Assembly: GCA_003600225.1 (NCBI GenBank)
Contig: QZFT01000056.1
Location: forward strand, 62,001 to 126,000
DNA: 64,000 bases
Origin: Pseudonocardiaceae bacterium YIM PH 21723
Lineage (GTDB): Bacteria > Actinomycetota > Actinomycetes > Mycobacteriales > Pseudonocardiaceae
Reading direction: 5' to 3'
In this document: positions 51,877-59,681 of the stretch, piece by piece
How positions within the stretch are numbered: position 1 is the first letter of the stretch
Layout: each line of letters starts with the position of its first letter
Made by a program: the position numbers and the translations under genes
Notes under the pieces: generated by a model
Databases searched by the model: none
What the model was told of the DNA's origin: nothing
What the model saw: only the letters and a program-made list of their open reading frames with translations

Positions 51877-52851
51877 ATGGCCCGCGACCTGCGCATCCTG
51901 CCCAAGGCGAACCTGCACCTGCATCTCTCGGGCTCGATGCGACCGGCCACGCTGGCCGAACTGGCCCAGCGCTACGGGCTGGCCGTTCCCCCCGCGTTGG
52001 ACACCGGTATCCCGCACGAATGGGTGGCGTTCCAGACTCGGTACGACACCGCCCGGGATGTCCTGCGTACGCCGGCCGATGTGCGCCGGGTCGTCCTGGA
52101 GGCGGCCGAGGACTGCGCGGCCGACGGCTGCGGCTGGCTGGAGATCCAGGTCGACCCGACCGGAATCGGCGTCGCGCTGGGTGGCGTGCAGCCCGCGCTG
52201 GAGGCGGTACTGGGTGCGACCGCCGACGCGTTGATCCCCACGCGGGTGGTGGTCGCGTCCTCGTGGGCGAGATCCGGTGATCACGCGTTGATGCTGGCCA
52301 AGCTGGCGATCAGGTACATCGACTCCGGGGTCGTCGGTTTCGGCCTGTCCAACGACGAGCGGATGGGTTCCGTCGGCGACTTCATTCCGGCGTGCGATCT
52401 GGCCGCGAAGGCGGGACTGCTGGTGAACCCGCACTCGGGGTTCTACACGGGAGCCGATCACGTGCTGGACTGCGTGACGCTCCTGGGAGCCGGGCGGATC
52501 GGGCACGGAACGTCGGCGGCGTACTCGGCGGCGGTGATGGATGTGCTGGCCTCGCGGATCATCCCGTTGGAGATCTGTCCGATGTCGTATCCGCCGCTGG
52601 GCGTGCACACGCTGTCCTCGCTGCCAGTTCGGGAACTGCTCGATGCCGGCGTGCCGATTGCGATCGGGTCGGATGATCCGCTGCTTTTCGGGGTCGGGTT
52701 GGCTGGGCAGTATGAGCTGCTCCGGGAGCATCTGGGGTTGTCGGATGCCGAGCTGGCGCGGATTGCGGTGGAGGGGGTCATGGCCTCGACGGCGCCGGAT
52801 TCGGTGAAGGCGGAATTGGCGGGTGGGGTGGCGGGGTGGATGGGGGTTTAG
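51877..52851 (+). CDS. Adenosine-deaminase-like protein with altered active site
   Basis: A 324-residue TIM-barrel protein with ADA-family landmarks: KANLHLHLSGS (zinc ligands), the RIGHGTSA loop and AIGSDDPLLFG (zinc Asp and neighbour). However, the catalytic HAGE motif reads HSGF, so the general-acid Glu is missing, and CPTSN is CPMSY. GGAGG precedes the ATG. It may deaminate another nucleoside-like compound by another residue, or be inactive. Upstream is the channel-like gene, 17 bases away. Confidence 0.8.
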   Translation: MARDLRILPKANLHLHLSGSMRPATLAELAQRYGLAVPPALDTGIPHEWVAFQTRYDTARDVLRTPADVRRVVLEAAEDCAADGCGWLEIQVDPTGIGVALGGVQPALEAVLGATADALIPTRVVVASSWARSGDHALMLAKLAIRYIDSGVVGFGLSNDERMGSVGDFIPACDLAAKAGLLVNPHSGFYTGADHVLDCVTLLGAGRIGHGTSAAYSAAVMDVLASRIIPLEICPMSYPPLGVHTLSSLPVRELLDAGVPIAIGSDDPLLFGVGLAGQYELLREHLGLSDAELARIAVEGVMASTAPDSVKAELAGGVAGWMGV

Positions 52852-53033
52852 GGGCTTCTGGCTTTTATTCGAAGGATGGCTTTGGAGGAGAGAGGGGATG
52901 GGTCTTTCCTTGTGGGTTGTCCCGTTGTGGGCGTTTTCGGGGTCTTAGGCGACTGTGGGGCCCCATTTGTTTCACCCATGTGGGTTATTGTGTGGATTCG
53001 ATATTAGCATTGTGTGCGAGTAATATCGAAGGC

Positions 53034-54161
53034 ATGAGCGAGAGCTACGAGTACACAGCGGACGGGTTTGAGGTGCTGGTCAAACGGCATCGCAAAGACG
53101 CCGCTGTGATGCGCTCGTACGCCGCCCGCATGGCCGAGGAACGCGGTGATTACGAGTTCGTCGCTGATGTGATCGGTGAGGTGATGGGGATGTCTCCTCG
53201 TCGTGCGGCGAACTGGTTGGAAGTCGCTCAGGCGTTGGATGGTCCGTTGCGGTCCACGTTCGAGGCCTTGCTGGCTGGGGAGATCTGCGAGGAGCGGATG
53301 CAGGCCATCTATTCGAAAACCCAGTGGCTGGCGGCGGACAAGGTTGCGGCGGTGGAGCAGGTCGCGTTGGACAACGCCTTGTGGTCCTCACCGAGGGAAC
53401 TCGCCGGGATCATGGATGAGGAGATCCTGCGCGTCGATCCCGATGGGTACGCGGACCGGAAGTCGCGGCGGATGCATCAACGAAAATTGGAGCACCGCAC
53501 AGGATCCGACGGCGTCTCCACGTTGGCGATCACTGGTGATGAAGCGACCAATCACGCGATCACCCAGCACGTGGGCGCACTCGCGAAGAAGTTGCGGCGC
53601 GACGGCGATGAGCGCGAGATGGATCAGCTGCGCTGCGACATCTCCCAACAGTTGCTGCTGGGGACGTTCGAGGGTGCCGGTGAGGTGAAGGCGGAGATCA
53701 TCATCCACCTCACACCCGACATCCTCGCCGGATTCTCCGACGCACCCGCGCAAGTGGCGGGAATGGGTCCGATCGCAGCTGAGGTCGCGAGGGATTATGC
53801 GGCGAAGGGTGATTGGTACCGGCTGGTCGAGGATCCGGTGACCGGAGTCGGGATCAAAGCCGAGACCAAGTCACGGTTCCCCACACCGGGAATGCGAAGA
53901 CTGCTGTTCTCCACTCACAAGACCTGCTCCGCACCGTTCTGCATGGCGGCCGCGGTGACCTGCGACATCGACCATTGCCGACGCCACGACGACGGCGGCA
54001 AAACCTGCATCTGCAACCTGCTACCCCTGTGCCGACACCACCACCGACTCAAAGACGAAGGCAACTGGAACTACACCAAAAACCCGGATGGTTCGGTCAA
54101 GTGGACAACCGACGAAGGCCGCGTGATCACCAAACCGCTCAGGCCCCACAAACGCAACTGA
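53034..54161 (+). CDS. DUF222 plus HNH endonuclease-domain protein (13E12-like), copy B
   Basis: A 375-residue near copy of the protein at 25726-26850, starting MSESYEYTADGFEVL, with the DUF222 helical region and an HNH site (CDIDHCRRHDDGGKTC, then CNLLPLCRHHHRLKDEG). The longer open frame back to 52836 is not conserved in copy A, so the ATG at 53034 is the start. The TAATAT of the 5' dyad ends seven bases before it, fitting a leaderless message whose promoter is inside an inverted repeat, perhaps for autoregulation. Confidence 0.88.
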   Translation: MSESYEYTADGFEVLVKRHRKDAAVMRSYAARMAEERGDYEFVADVIGEVMGMSPRRAANWLEVAQALDGPLRSTFEALLAGEICEERMQAIYSKTQWLAADKVAAVEQVALDNALWSSPRELAGIMDEEILRVDPDGYADRKSRRMHQRKLEHRTGSDGVSTLAITGDEATNHAITQHVGALAKKLRRDGDEREMDQLRCDISQQLLLGTFEGAGEVKAEIIIHLTPDILAGFSDAPAQVAGMGPIAAEVARDYAAKGDWYRLVEDPVTGVGIKAETKSRFPTPGMRRLLFSTHKTCSAPFCMAAAVTCDIDHCRRHDDGGKTCICNLLPLCRHHHRLKDEGNWNYTKNPDGSVKWTTDEGRVITKPLRPHKRN

Positions 54162-54313
54162 ACCCCGACCAGAGCCGGAGTGGGGCCGGACCCAACCCCG
54201 GTGTGCCCCCACCCAAAACAAGGAGACCTGATGTCCTCTCCCCATCAATCCGGGGACAACAGGGAAAGAAGGGGCACCGCGAAGCCAAAGCGGATGGGGC
54301 GCGCGGCCCCCAG

Positions 54314-54388
54314 GAGGTGCTGGGCTGCGGCTGTCAACCACCACCCAAAGCACCCCGCCCAGTTTTGACAGCCGCAGCCCAGCGCCTC
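54314..54388 (+). other. Conserved 3' hairpin of DUF222-HNH element B
   Basis: Arms 54314-54337 and 54365-54388 pair at 23 of 24 positions around a 27-base loop; the loop differs from element A while the stem is kept. It lies 150 bases after the HNH stop codon. Confidence 0.72.
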
Positions 54389-54438
54389 ACCCTCAAAAGC
54401 CGCCCTACCCGCCCCAATCCCCCATATCCTCTAAACCG

Positions 54439-56808
54439 ATGCCTCTCCCAGACCTCCCCATCCGCCCCCACCTCGAAGCCATCACCGAACAACTGACCAA
54501 CAGCAATAGCTTGGTCCTGGTAGCCCCACCCGGCACCGGCAAAACCACCCTCGTCCCCCTTGCCCTCCTGACAGCCACCACAGGCAAGATCGTCGTAGCC
54601 GAACCACGACGCCTGGCAGCCCGAGCGGCCGCCGGCCGGATGGCCGCGATCCTGGGCGAACCGGTCGGCCGGACAGTGGGCTACGCGGTGCGCGGCGACC
54701 GCAAGACCAGCAAGGACACTCGGATCGAGGTGGTGACCTCAGGCCTGCTGGTCCGCCGCCTGCAGTCCGACCCCGAGCTCCCCGGTACGGATGTCGTGCT
54801 GCTGGACGAGTGCCACGAACGCCACCTGGACGCCGATCTGCTGCTGGCCCTGCTCCTCGACACCCGAGCGGCCCTGCGCCCGGACCTCAAGATCCTCGCC
54901 ACCTCGGCCACGGTGGCCACCGGCCGGTTGAACGAGATCCTCGACGCCCCGGTGCTCGCGGTCGACGGCAGCACCTACCCGGTGCAACAGCGCTACCTGC
55001 CACCGAATCCACGAGAGCGGCTCGAACACACCGTCGCCCGGGCCATCCGCGCCGCACTGTCCGAATCGGACGGTGACGTGCTGGCCTTCCTGCCCGGCGC
55101 CGGAGAGATCCGCCGGACCGCGGCGCTGCTCACCGATCTCCCGGTGTTCCCGCTGCACGGCCGGCTGTCCACCCAGGAACAGGACGCCGCCCTCCGGCCC
55201 GGTGGCGAGCAGCGGGTCATCCTGTCGACCGCGGTCGCCGAATCCAGCCTGACCGTGCCGGGCGTGCGCGCCGTGGTGGACAGCGGCATGGCACGAACGT
55301 CCCGAATGGACCATCGCCGGGGCCTGGCCGGGCTCGTCACCATCCGGGTGTCCGCCGCCGTCGCCGATCAACGCACCGGACGGGCCGGCCGACAGGGACC
55401 GGGCATCGCGTATCGCTGCTGGCCGGAACACGAGCAGTCCACCCTGCCGCGTTATCCGGAACCGGAGATCGCCACCACCGACCTCACCTCCCTCGCCCTG
55501 CAACTGGCCTGCTGGGGCAGCCCCGACGGCAGCGGCCTGACCTGGTGGGACGCTCCCCCACCGGGGCCGCTGGCAGCGGGCCGGGAGACGCTGACGGCGC
55601 TCTCCGCAGTGGACGACAAGGGCAACGCGACCTCGCGTGGCCGGGAGATCAATCGGCTCGGCCTGCATCCCCGGCTCGGGCGTGCGCTGCTGGACGGCGC
55701 CCCACAGATCGGCAGCACGGCGGCGACCGAGGTCGTCGCGCTGCTGGATGGGGACATTCCCAGCGGTGACCTGCAGGAGGCGCTGCGATCGGCCCGGCGG
55801 GAACACCAATGGCAGCGCGAGGTTTCCCGGCTGAGCAGGCTCATCGACCAGACCCCGCGAACCGGCCCGGCGGACCCGGCGCTGATCCTGGCGCTGGCCT
55901 ACCCGGAGTGGCTCGCCCGGCGCCGCGAAGCCGGGAGCCGGACCTATCTGATGGCGGGCGGTACCGCGGTCGACGCGGACTCCGACGCCGGCGAGTGGCT
56001 CGCCATCGGCCGGGTGGACCGGGAACCCGGGCGGGCCCACGGCCGGATCCGGCTGGCCGCGCGGGCCGATCGGGAGCTCGCCGAGCGGGCCGCCCCCGGG
56101 CTGCTGTCCACCGTGGACGAGGTGTTCTGGGACAACGACGTGGTCGCCCGGCGGATCACCAAGCTCGGCCAGATCGTGTTGAAGGAACAACGGCTCACCG
56201 ACCCGCCGCGGGATCAGCTGACCGCCGCGTTGCTGGACGGCCTGCGCTCCGAGGGCCTCGAACTCCTGCGTTGGACGTCCGCGGCGATCGCGTTGAACTA
56301 CCGGCTGGCCTTCCTGCACCGCAACCTCGGCGCCCCTTGGCCGGACATGGATCGGCTGCTCGACACGGTGCAGGTGTGGCTCGGTCCAGAACTCGCGAAG
56401 GCGAGGAAGCGCGCCGATCTGGAACGGGCGGACCTGCACCAGGCGCTCTCCCGGCTGCTGCCCTGGCCCGAGGCCGCCAGGATGGACGAGCTGGCCCCGG
56501 AGCGGCTGGCCGTGCCCTCCGGTTCCCGGATCACCGTCGACTACTCCGGCGACAAGCCGGTGCTGGCGGTGAAGCTGCAGGAGACCTTCGGCTGGATCGA
56601 GACGCCGACCCTGGCCGGGGTGCCGGTGCTGCTGCACCTGCTGTCCCCGGCGGGGCGGCCGGTCGCGGTCACCGGCGACCTGGCTTCGTTCTGGCGCGAC
56701 GGCTACCGGCAGGTACGCGGCGAACTGCGGGGCCGGTATCCGAAGCATCCCTGGCCGGAGGATCCGCTGACCGCGACCGCCACGCGACGGGCGAATCCAC
56801 GCCGCTAG
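54439..56808 (+). CDS. hrpB: ATP-dependent RNA helicase HrpB
   Basis: A 789-residue DEAH-type helicase: motif I APPGTGKTT (about residues 29-37), motif II DECH, motif III SAT (ATSATV) and motif VI QRTGRAGRQGPG. The long HrpB-specific C-terminal region ends in a basic HrpB_C segment (GRYPKHPWPEDPLTATATRRANPR). The length fits. Its biological role is unclear in actinobacteria. A TATCCT box ends eight bases before the ATG, so it may be leaderless. The start is 30 bases after element B. Confidence 0.93.
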   Translation: MPLPDLPIRPHLEAITEQLTNSNSLVLVAPPGTGKTTLVPLALLTATTGKIVVAEPRRLAARAAAGRMAAILGEPVGRTVGYAVRGDRKTSKDTRIEVVTSGLLVRRLQSDPELPGTDVVLLDECHERHLDADLLLALLLDTRAALRPDLKILATSATVATGRLNEILDAPVLAVDGSTYPVQQRYLPPNPRERLEHTVARAIRAALSESDGDVLAFLPGAGEIRRTAALLTDLPVFPLHGRLSTQEQDAALRPGGEQRVILSTAVAESSLTVPGVRAVVDSGMARTSRMDHRRGLAGLVTIRVSAAVADQRTGRAGRQGPGIAYRCWPEHEQSTLPRYPEPEIATTDLTSLALQLACWGSPDGSGLTWWDAPPPGPLAAGRETLTALSAVDDKGNATSRGREINRLGLHPRLGRALLDGAPQIGSTAATEVVALLDGDIPSGDLQEALRSARREHQWQREVSRLSRLIDQTPRTGPADPALILALAYPEWLARRREAGSRTYLMAGGTAVDADSDAGEWLAIGRVDREPGRAHGRIRLAARADRELAERAAPGLLSTVDEVFWDNDVVARRITKLGQIVLKEQRLTDPPRDQLTAALLDGLRSEGLELLRWTSAAIALNYRLAFLHRNLGAPWPDMDRLLDTVQVWLGPELAKARKRADLERADLHQALSRLLPWPEAARMDELAPERLAVPSGSRITVDYSGDKPVLAVKLQETFGWIETPTLAGVPVLLHLLSPAGRPVAVTGDLASFWRDGYRQVRGELRGRYPKHPWPEDPLTATATRRANPRR

Positions 56809-56812
56809 CCTC

Positions 56813-56857
56813 CGAACCTGGCGATGTTCGGCTTGAGCCCGAACATCGCCAGGTTCG
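56813..56857. repeat. Convergent-gene inverted repeat, copy 4 of 5
   Basis: Perfect 19-bp arms (56813-56831 CGAACCTGGCGATGTTCGG, and 56839-56857) with a 7-base loop. AACCTGG replaces AAGTTGG of copy 1, with matching changes in the other arm. It lies between convergent hrpB (+) and the N-hydroxylase gene (-). Confidence 0.85.
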
Positions 56858-56869
56858 CGGGGGTTGCCG

Positions 56870-58210
56870 CTAGCTCGCGTACGCGCCCTGCATCGGCACC
56901 CTGGCCGGCGTGCGACCGACGACCGACTCCAGGATCTCCCCGGCGCGGATCGCGACGTTCGACAGCAGCGACGAGGTGATGCCGTGCGTGTGCTCGGTAC
57001 TGCCCTGGACGTAGATGCCGCAGTCCACATCGGACTTGGTGAACAGGCGGTAGTCGCGGGACACCGCGATCCGGCCCTGATCGTCGCGCAGGCACTTGGT
57101 CCCGAGGTCGCCGAGCATCTCGGTCGGGTCGCCCGAGCGGTATCCGGTGGAGTACACGACCGCGTCGGCCTGCAGCTCGGTCTCCAGGCCGCGGATCAGC
57201 GATTCCACCGTCACCCGGACACCATCCGGTCCGTCGACAACGTTGGCGACCCGCGACACGTTGAGCATCCGCAGCCGCTGTGTGCCCAGCACCTTCTCCT
57301 GGTAGACCCGGCGGTACAGGTCCTCGATGAGCTCGCCGTCCACCACCGCGTAGTTGGTGTTGGCGTGATAGTTCATCATCATCTGCTTCACCTGGTCCGG
57401 CGCGACGTAGTACTCGTCCACCGCCGCCGGGTCGAAGATCCGATTGGCGAACGAGCTGTCGTCGGCCGGGCTGTAGCCATACCGGGAGAACACCGCACAC
57501 ACCTCGGCGTCGGCGAAGGTGCGGTGCAGATAGGCGACGGCCTCGGCCGCGCTCTGCCCGGCACCGACCACGACGAATCGTTTCGGCGTGGCCTTGGATT
57601 CGCGCAGTTTCGCCACATTGGTCAGCAGATCCCGGTTGTGCCAGATCCGCTCGCTGATGGTGATGCCGTCGGGCAGTTTCGGCCGGAGGCCGGTGCCCAG
57701 TACGACATTCCGCGCCCGGCGCACCGTCGATTCACCGGTGGCCGAACGGGTTTCCACATCCAGGTAGGCGACGACACCGTCCTGCTCAACGGGGCGCACC
57801 GACACGACTTCCTGTCCATAGTGGACGACGTCGCGCACCCGGGCCGCGGCCCATTCCAGATAGTCGTGGAATTCAATTCGCAGCGGAAACAGATTCTTGT
57901 GATTGACGAAGTCGATGAGCCGACCCCGGTCCTGAAGATAGGATAAAAATCCAAAATCACTAGTTGGGTTGCGTAGCGTTACCAGGTCTTTGAGGAAAGA
58001 GACCTGCATCGTGGCGTCATCAATGAGCATGCCCCGGTGCCAGCCGAAGCTCTTCTGCCGCTCCAAGAACAGGGCGTTTGTCACATTTTGCTGCGCCACA
58101 CCCGCATTGCGTTCGGCGACCGCGATCGCCAGGGCCAGGTTGGACGGTCCGAATCCCACCCCGATCAGGTCGTACACCGGAACGTCCGACTCCGCAGACA
58201 CGTGCGACAT
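56870..58210 (-). CDS. L-ornithine N5-/lysine N6-monooxygenase (siderophore)
   Basis: A 446-residue flavin N-hydroxylase: FAD site GVGFGPSNLALA near residue 17, substrate region MQVSFLKDLVTLRNP, NADPH site VVGAGQSAAEAV near 212 and the C-terminal STGYRSGDP. It hydroxylates the side-chain amine of ornithine or lysine for hydroxamate siderophores. I chose the ATG at 58208-58210; a TTG at 58231 is weaker. It is divergent from a formyltransferase across two iron boxes, so the product is probably N5-formyl-N5-hydroxyornithine. Confidence 0.93.
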   Translation of the reverse strand: MSHVSAESDVPVYDLIGVGFGPSNLALAIAVAERNAGVAQQNVTNALFLERQKSFGWHRGMLIDDATMQVSFLKDLVTLRNPTSDFGFLSYLQDRGRLIDFVNHKNLFPLRIEFHDYLEWAAARVRDVVHYGQEVVSVRPVEQDGVVAYLDVETRSATGESTVRRARNVVLGTGLRPKLPDGITISERIWHNRDLLTNVAKLRESKATPKRFVVVGAGQSAAEAVAYLHRTFADAEVCAVFSRYGYSPADDSSFANRIFDPAAVDEYYVAPDQVKQMMMNYHANTNYAVVDGELIEDLYRRVYQEKVLGTQRLRMLNVSRVANVVDGPDGVRVTVESLIRGLETELQADAVVYSTGYRSGDPTEMLGDLGTKCLRDDQGRIAVSRDYRLFTKSDVDCGIYVQGSTEHTHGITSSLLSNVAIRAGEILESVVGRTPARVPMQGAYAS

Positions 58211-58241
58211 CACTGTCCCATCTCCCACCAACGTTATCGTT

Positions 58242-58260
58242 TGAAGTTAGGCTAACTTGA
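58242..58260. promoter_or_regulatory. IdeR/DtxR-type iron box 1
   Basis: TGAAGTTAGGCTAACTTGA agrees with the IdeR consensus TTAGGTTAGSCTAACCTAA at 15 of 19 positions by my count and is almost perfectly palindromic. It lies 31 bases upstream of the N-hydroxylase start codon. Confidence 0.85.
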
Positions 58261-58271
58261 CCTATGTGAAG

Positions 58272-58290
58272 ATAGGTAACGCTAACCTAA
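58272..58290. promoter_or_regulatory. IdeR/DtxR-type iron box 2
   Basis: ATAGGTAACGCTAACCTAA agrees with the IdeR consensus at 16 of 19 positions by my count. It is 42 bases upstream of the formyltransferase start, so iron should repress both divergent genes. Confidence 0.85.
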
Positions 58291-58332
58291 CTTCCCAAAG
58301 CTAATGGCGCTGTACACGCAGGAGGAGGATTT

Positions 58333-59280
58333 ATGAGGGTGGTCATGTTCGGGTATCAGACCTGGGGGCACCGAACCCTGCAGGCTCTGCTGGATTCCGA
58401 GCACGATGTGGTGGCGGTGATCACCCACCCGAAGAGCGACCACGCCTACGAGAAGATCTGGTCCGACTCGGTGGCCGATCTGGCGACTGAGCACCAGGTT
58501 CCGGTGCTGCTGGCGAACCGGATGGACATCGCCGAGGTCACCGGTCTGCTGGACGAGGTCAAGCCGGACATCATCGTGGCGAACAACTGGCGCACCTGGA
58601 TCCCGCCGGAGATCTACAACTACCCGCGGTACGGCACGCTGAACATCCACGACTCGCTGCTGCCCAAGTACACCGGCTTCTCCCCGCTCATCTGGGCCCT
58701 GATCAACGATGAGCAGGAGGTGGGCCTGACCGCCCACCTGATGGACGAGGAGCTGGACGCCGGCCCGATCGTCATGCAGAAGGCGATCCCGGTCGGCCCG
58801 CAGGACACCACCACCGACCTGTTCCACCGCACCATCGACCTCATCGCGCCGGTCACCGTGGAGGCGCTGAACCTCATCGCCACCGGCAAGACCGACTGGA
58901 CGGTGCAGGACCGGTCACAGGCCAGCTTCTTCCACAAGCGCGCCGCGGAGGACAGCCGGATCCACTGGACCTGGTCGGCGGAGTTCATCGAGCGGTTCGT
59001 CCGGGCCCAGCCCGACCCGTACCCGAACGCGTTCTGCTTCTTCAAGGGTGAGCGGATCCGCATCCTGAAGGCCTCCGTCTCGCAGGCCTGCTACGGCGGA
59101 ACCCCGGGCCGGGTCTTCATCAAGGAGGGCGACGGCATCGTCATCGTGGCCGGGCCCAACGCGCACACCGGCCGGGAGAAGGGCCTCGTCGTCGAGCGGG
59201 TCCGCCTGGACGACGGCACCGAGCTGGACGCGGGCGAGTTCTTCGTCAAGATGGGTGGGTACCTGACCTCCCACCCGTAG
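58333..59280 (+). CDS. N-hydroxyornithine formyltransferase-like protein
   Basis: A 315-residue formyltransferase of the methionyl-tRNA-formyltransferase fold. The N10-formyl-THF site NIHDSLLPKYTG (about residues 100-111) with the conserved Asn in VANNW and Asp in MDEELDAGP is intact, and a C-terminal domain follows. In coelichelin-type clusters such an enzyme formylates N5-hydroxyornithine. AGGAGGAGG is an excellent ribosome site. It is paired through the iron boxes with the N-hydroxylase gene. No NRPS or siderophore transporter lies nearby, so the rest of the pathway is elsewhere. Confidence 0.88.
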   Translation: MRVVMFGYQTWGHRTLQALLDSEHDVVAVITHPKSDHAYEKIWSDSVADLATEHQVPVLLANRMDIAEVTGLLDEVKPDIIVANNWRTWIPPEIYNYPRYGTLNIHDSLLPKYTGFSPLIWALINDEQEVGLTAHLMDEELDAGPIVMQKAIPVGPQDTTTDLFHRTIDLIAPVTVEALNLIATGKTDWTVQDRSQASFFHKRAAEDSRIHWTWSAEFIERFVRAQPDPYPNAFCFFKGERIRILKASVSQACYGGTPGRVFIKEGDGIVIVAGPNAHTGREKGLVVERVRLDDGTELDAGEFFVKMGGYLTSHP

Positions 59281-59295
59281 GTCAGTGATTGATCC

Positions 59296-59457
59296 CTAAG
59301 GGAGTGTCTCAGCGCCGAGGACCGCGACTCCGACCAGCGCCGCCAGGAAGTGGCCAGTGAATCGGAGCGCGGTCCACGCGCCATGGCCGACGGTCTTGGC
59401 TGCGGTGGCAACGGCGGTGACGGGCACTGCGGGGGCAGGGATGGTGTTGGCGACCAT
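59296..59457 (-). CDS. Small single-helix membrane protein
   Basis: A 53-residue frame with the ATG at 59455-59457 and AAAGGA eight bases upstream. The product starts MVANTIPAPAVPVTAVATAA and has one hydrophobic segment (FTGHFLAALVGVAVLGAE). Good ribosome site, amphipathic start and a single helix make it credible, but no family is recognised. It ends close to the stop of the convergent formyltransferase gene. Confidence 0.5.
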   Translation of the reverse strand: MVANTIPAPAVPVTAVATAAKTVGHGAWTALRFTGHFLAALVGVAVLGAETLP

Positions 59458-59620
59458 GGCGGTGATCCTTTCGTCTCTACGGGGTCTCCCCGGCGATGAC
59501 TCAAGACTGCCTACCCATGCCCATCCCCCGCGTCAGCTTGGCGGCCAGAACCGGACCGGCCATCCGGCTGACCTGCGAAAAGATCAACTCATCCCGGAGG
59601 ATTACGCCACCCTGAGGGGG

Positions 59621-59675
59621 CCGAAGTCGGCGATGTTCGGGGCTCGTTTCTCGCCGCGAACATCGCCAACTTCGG
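59621..59675. repeat. Convergent-gene inverted repeat, copy 5 of 5
   Basis: Arms 59621-59639 and 59657-59675 pair at 18 of 19 positions. The single C/A mismatch on the plus strand becomes a G-U wobble in the minus-strand transcript, that is, in the RNA of the OYE-type gene ending at 59682, so the structure looks selected in that direction. Confidence 0.8.
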
Positions 59676-59681
59676 AGGGGG

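Larger units (their letters stand above)
52933..54409 (+). mobile_element. DUF222-HNH element B
   Basis: Limits are where similarity to element A (25507-26950, opposite strand) starts and stops: TTTTCGGGG at the 5' side and CAAAAGCCGCCC at the 3' side. It includes a leader with perfect TTCGATATTA/TAATATCGAA arms (10 bp, 14-base loop, immediately before the ATG), the HNH gene and a 3' hairpin. It sits between the ADA-like and HrpB genes. No terminal repeats or target duplication seen. Confidence 0.55.
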
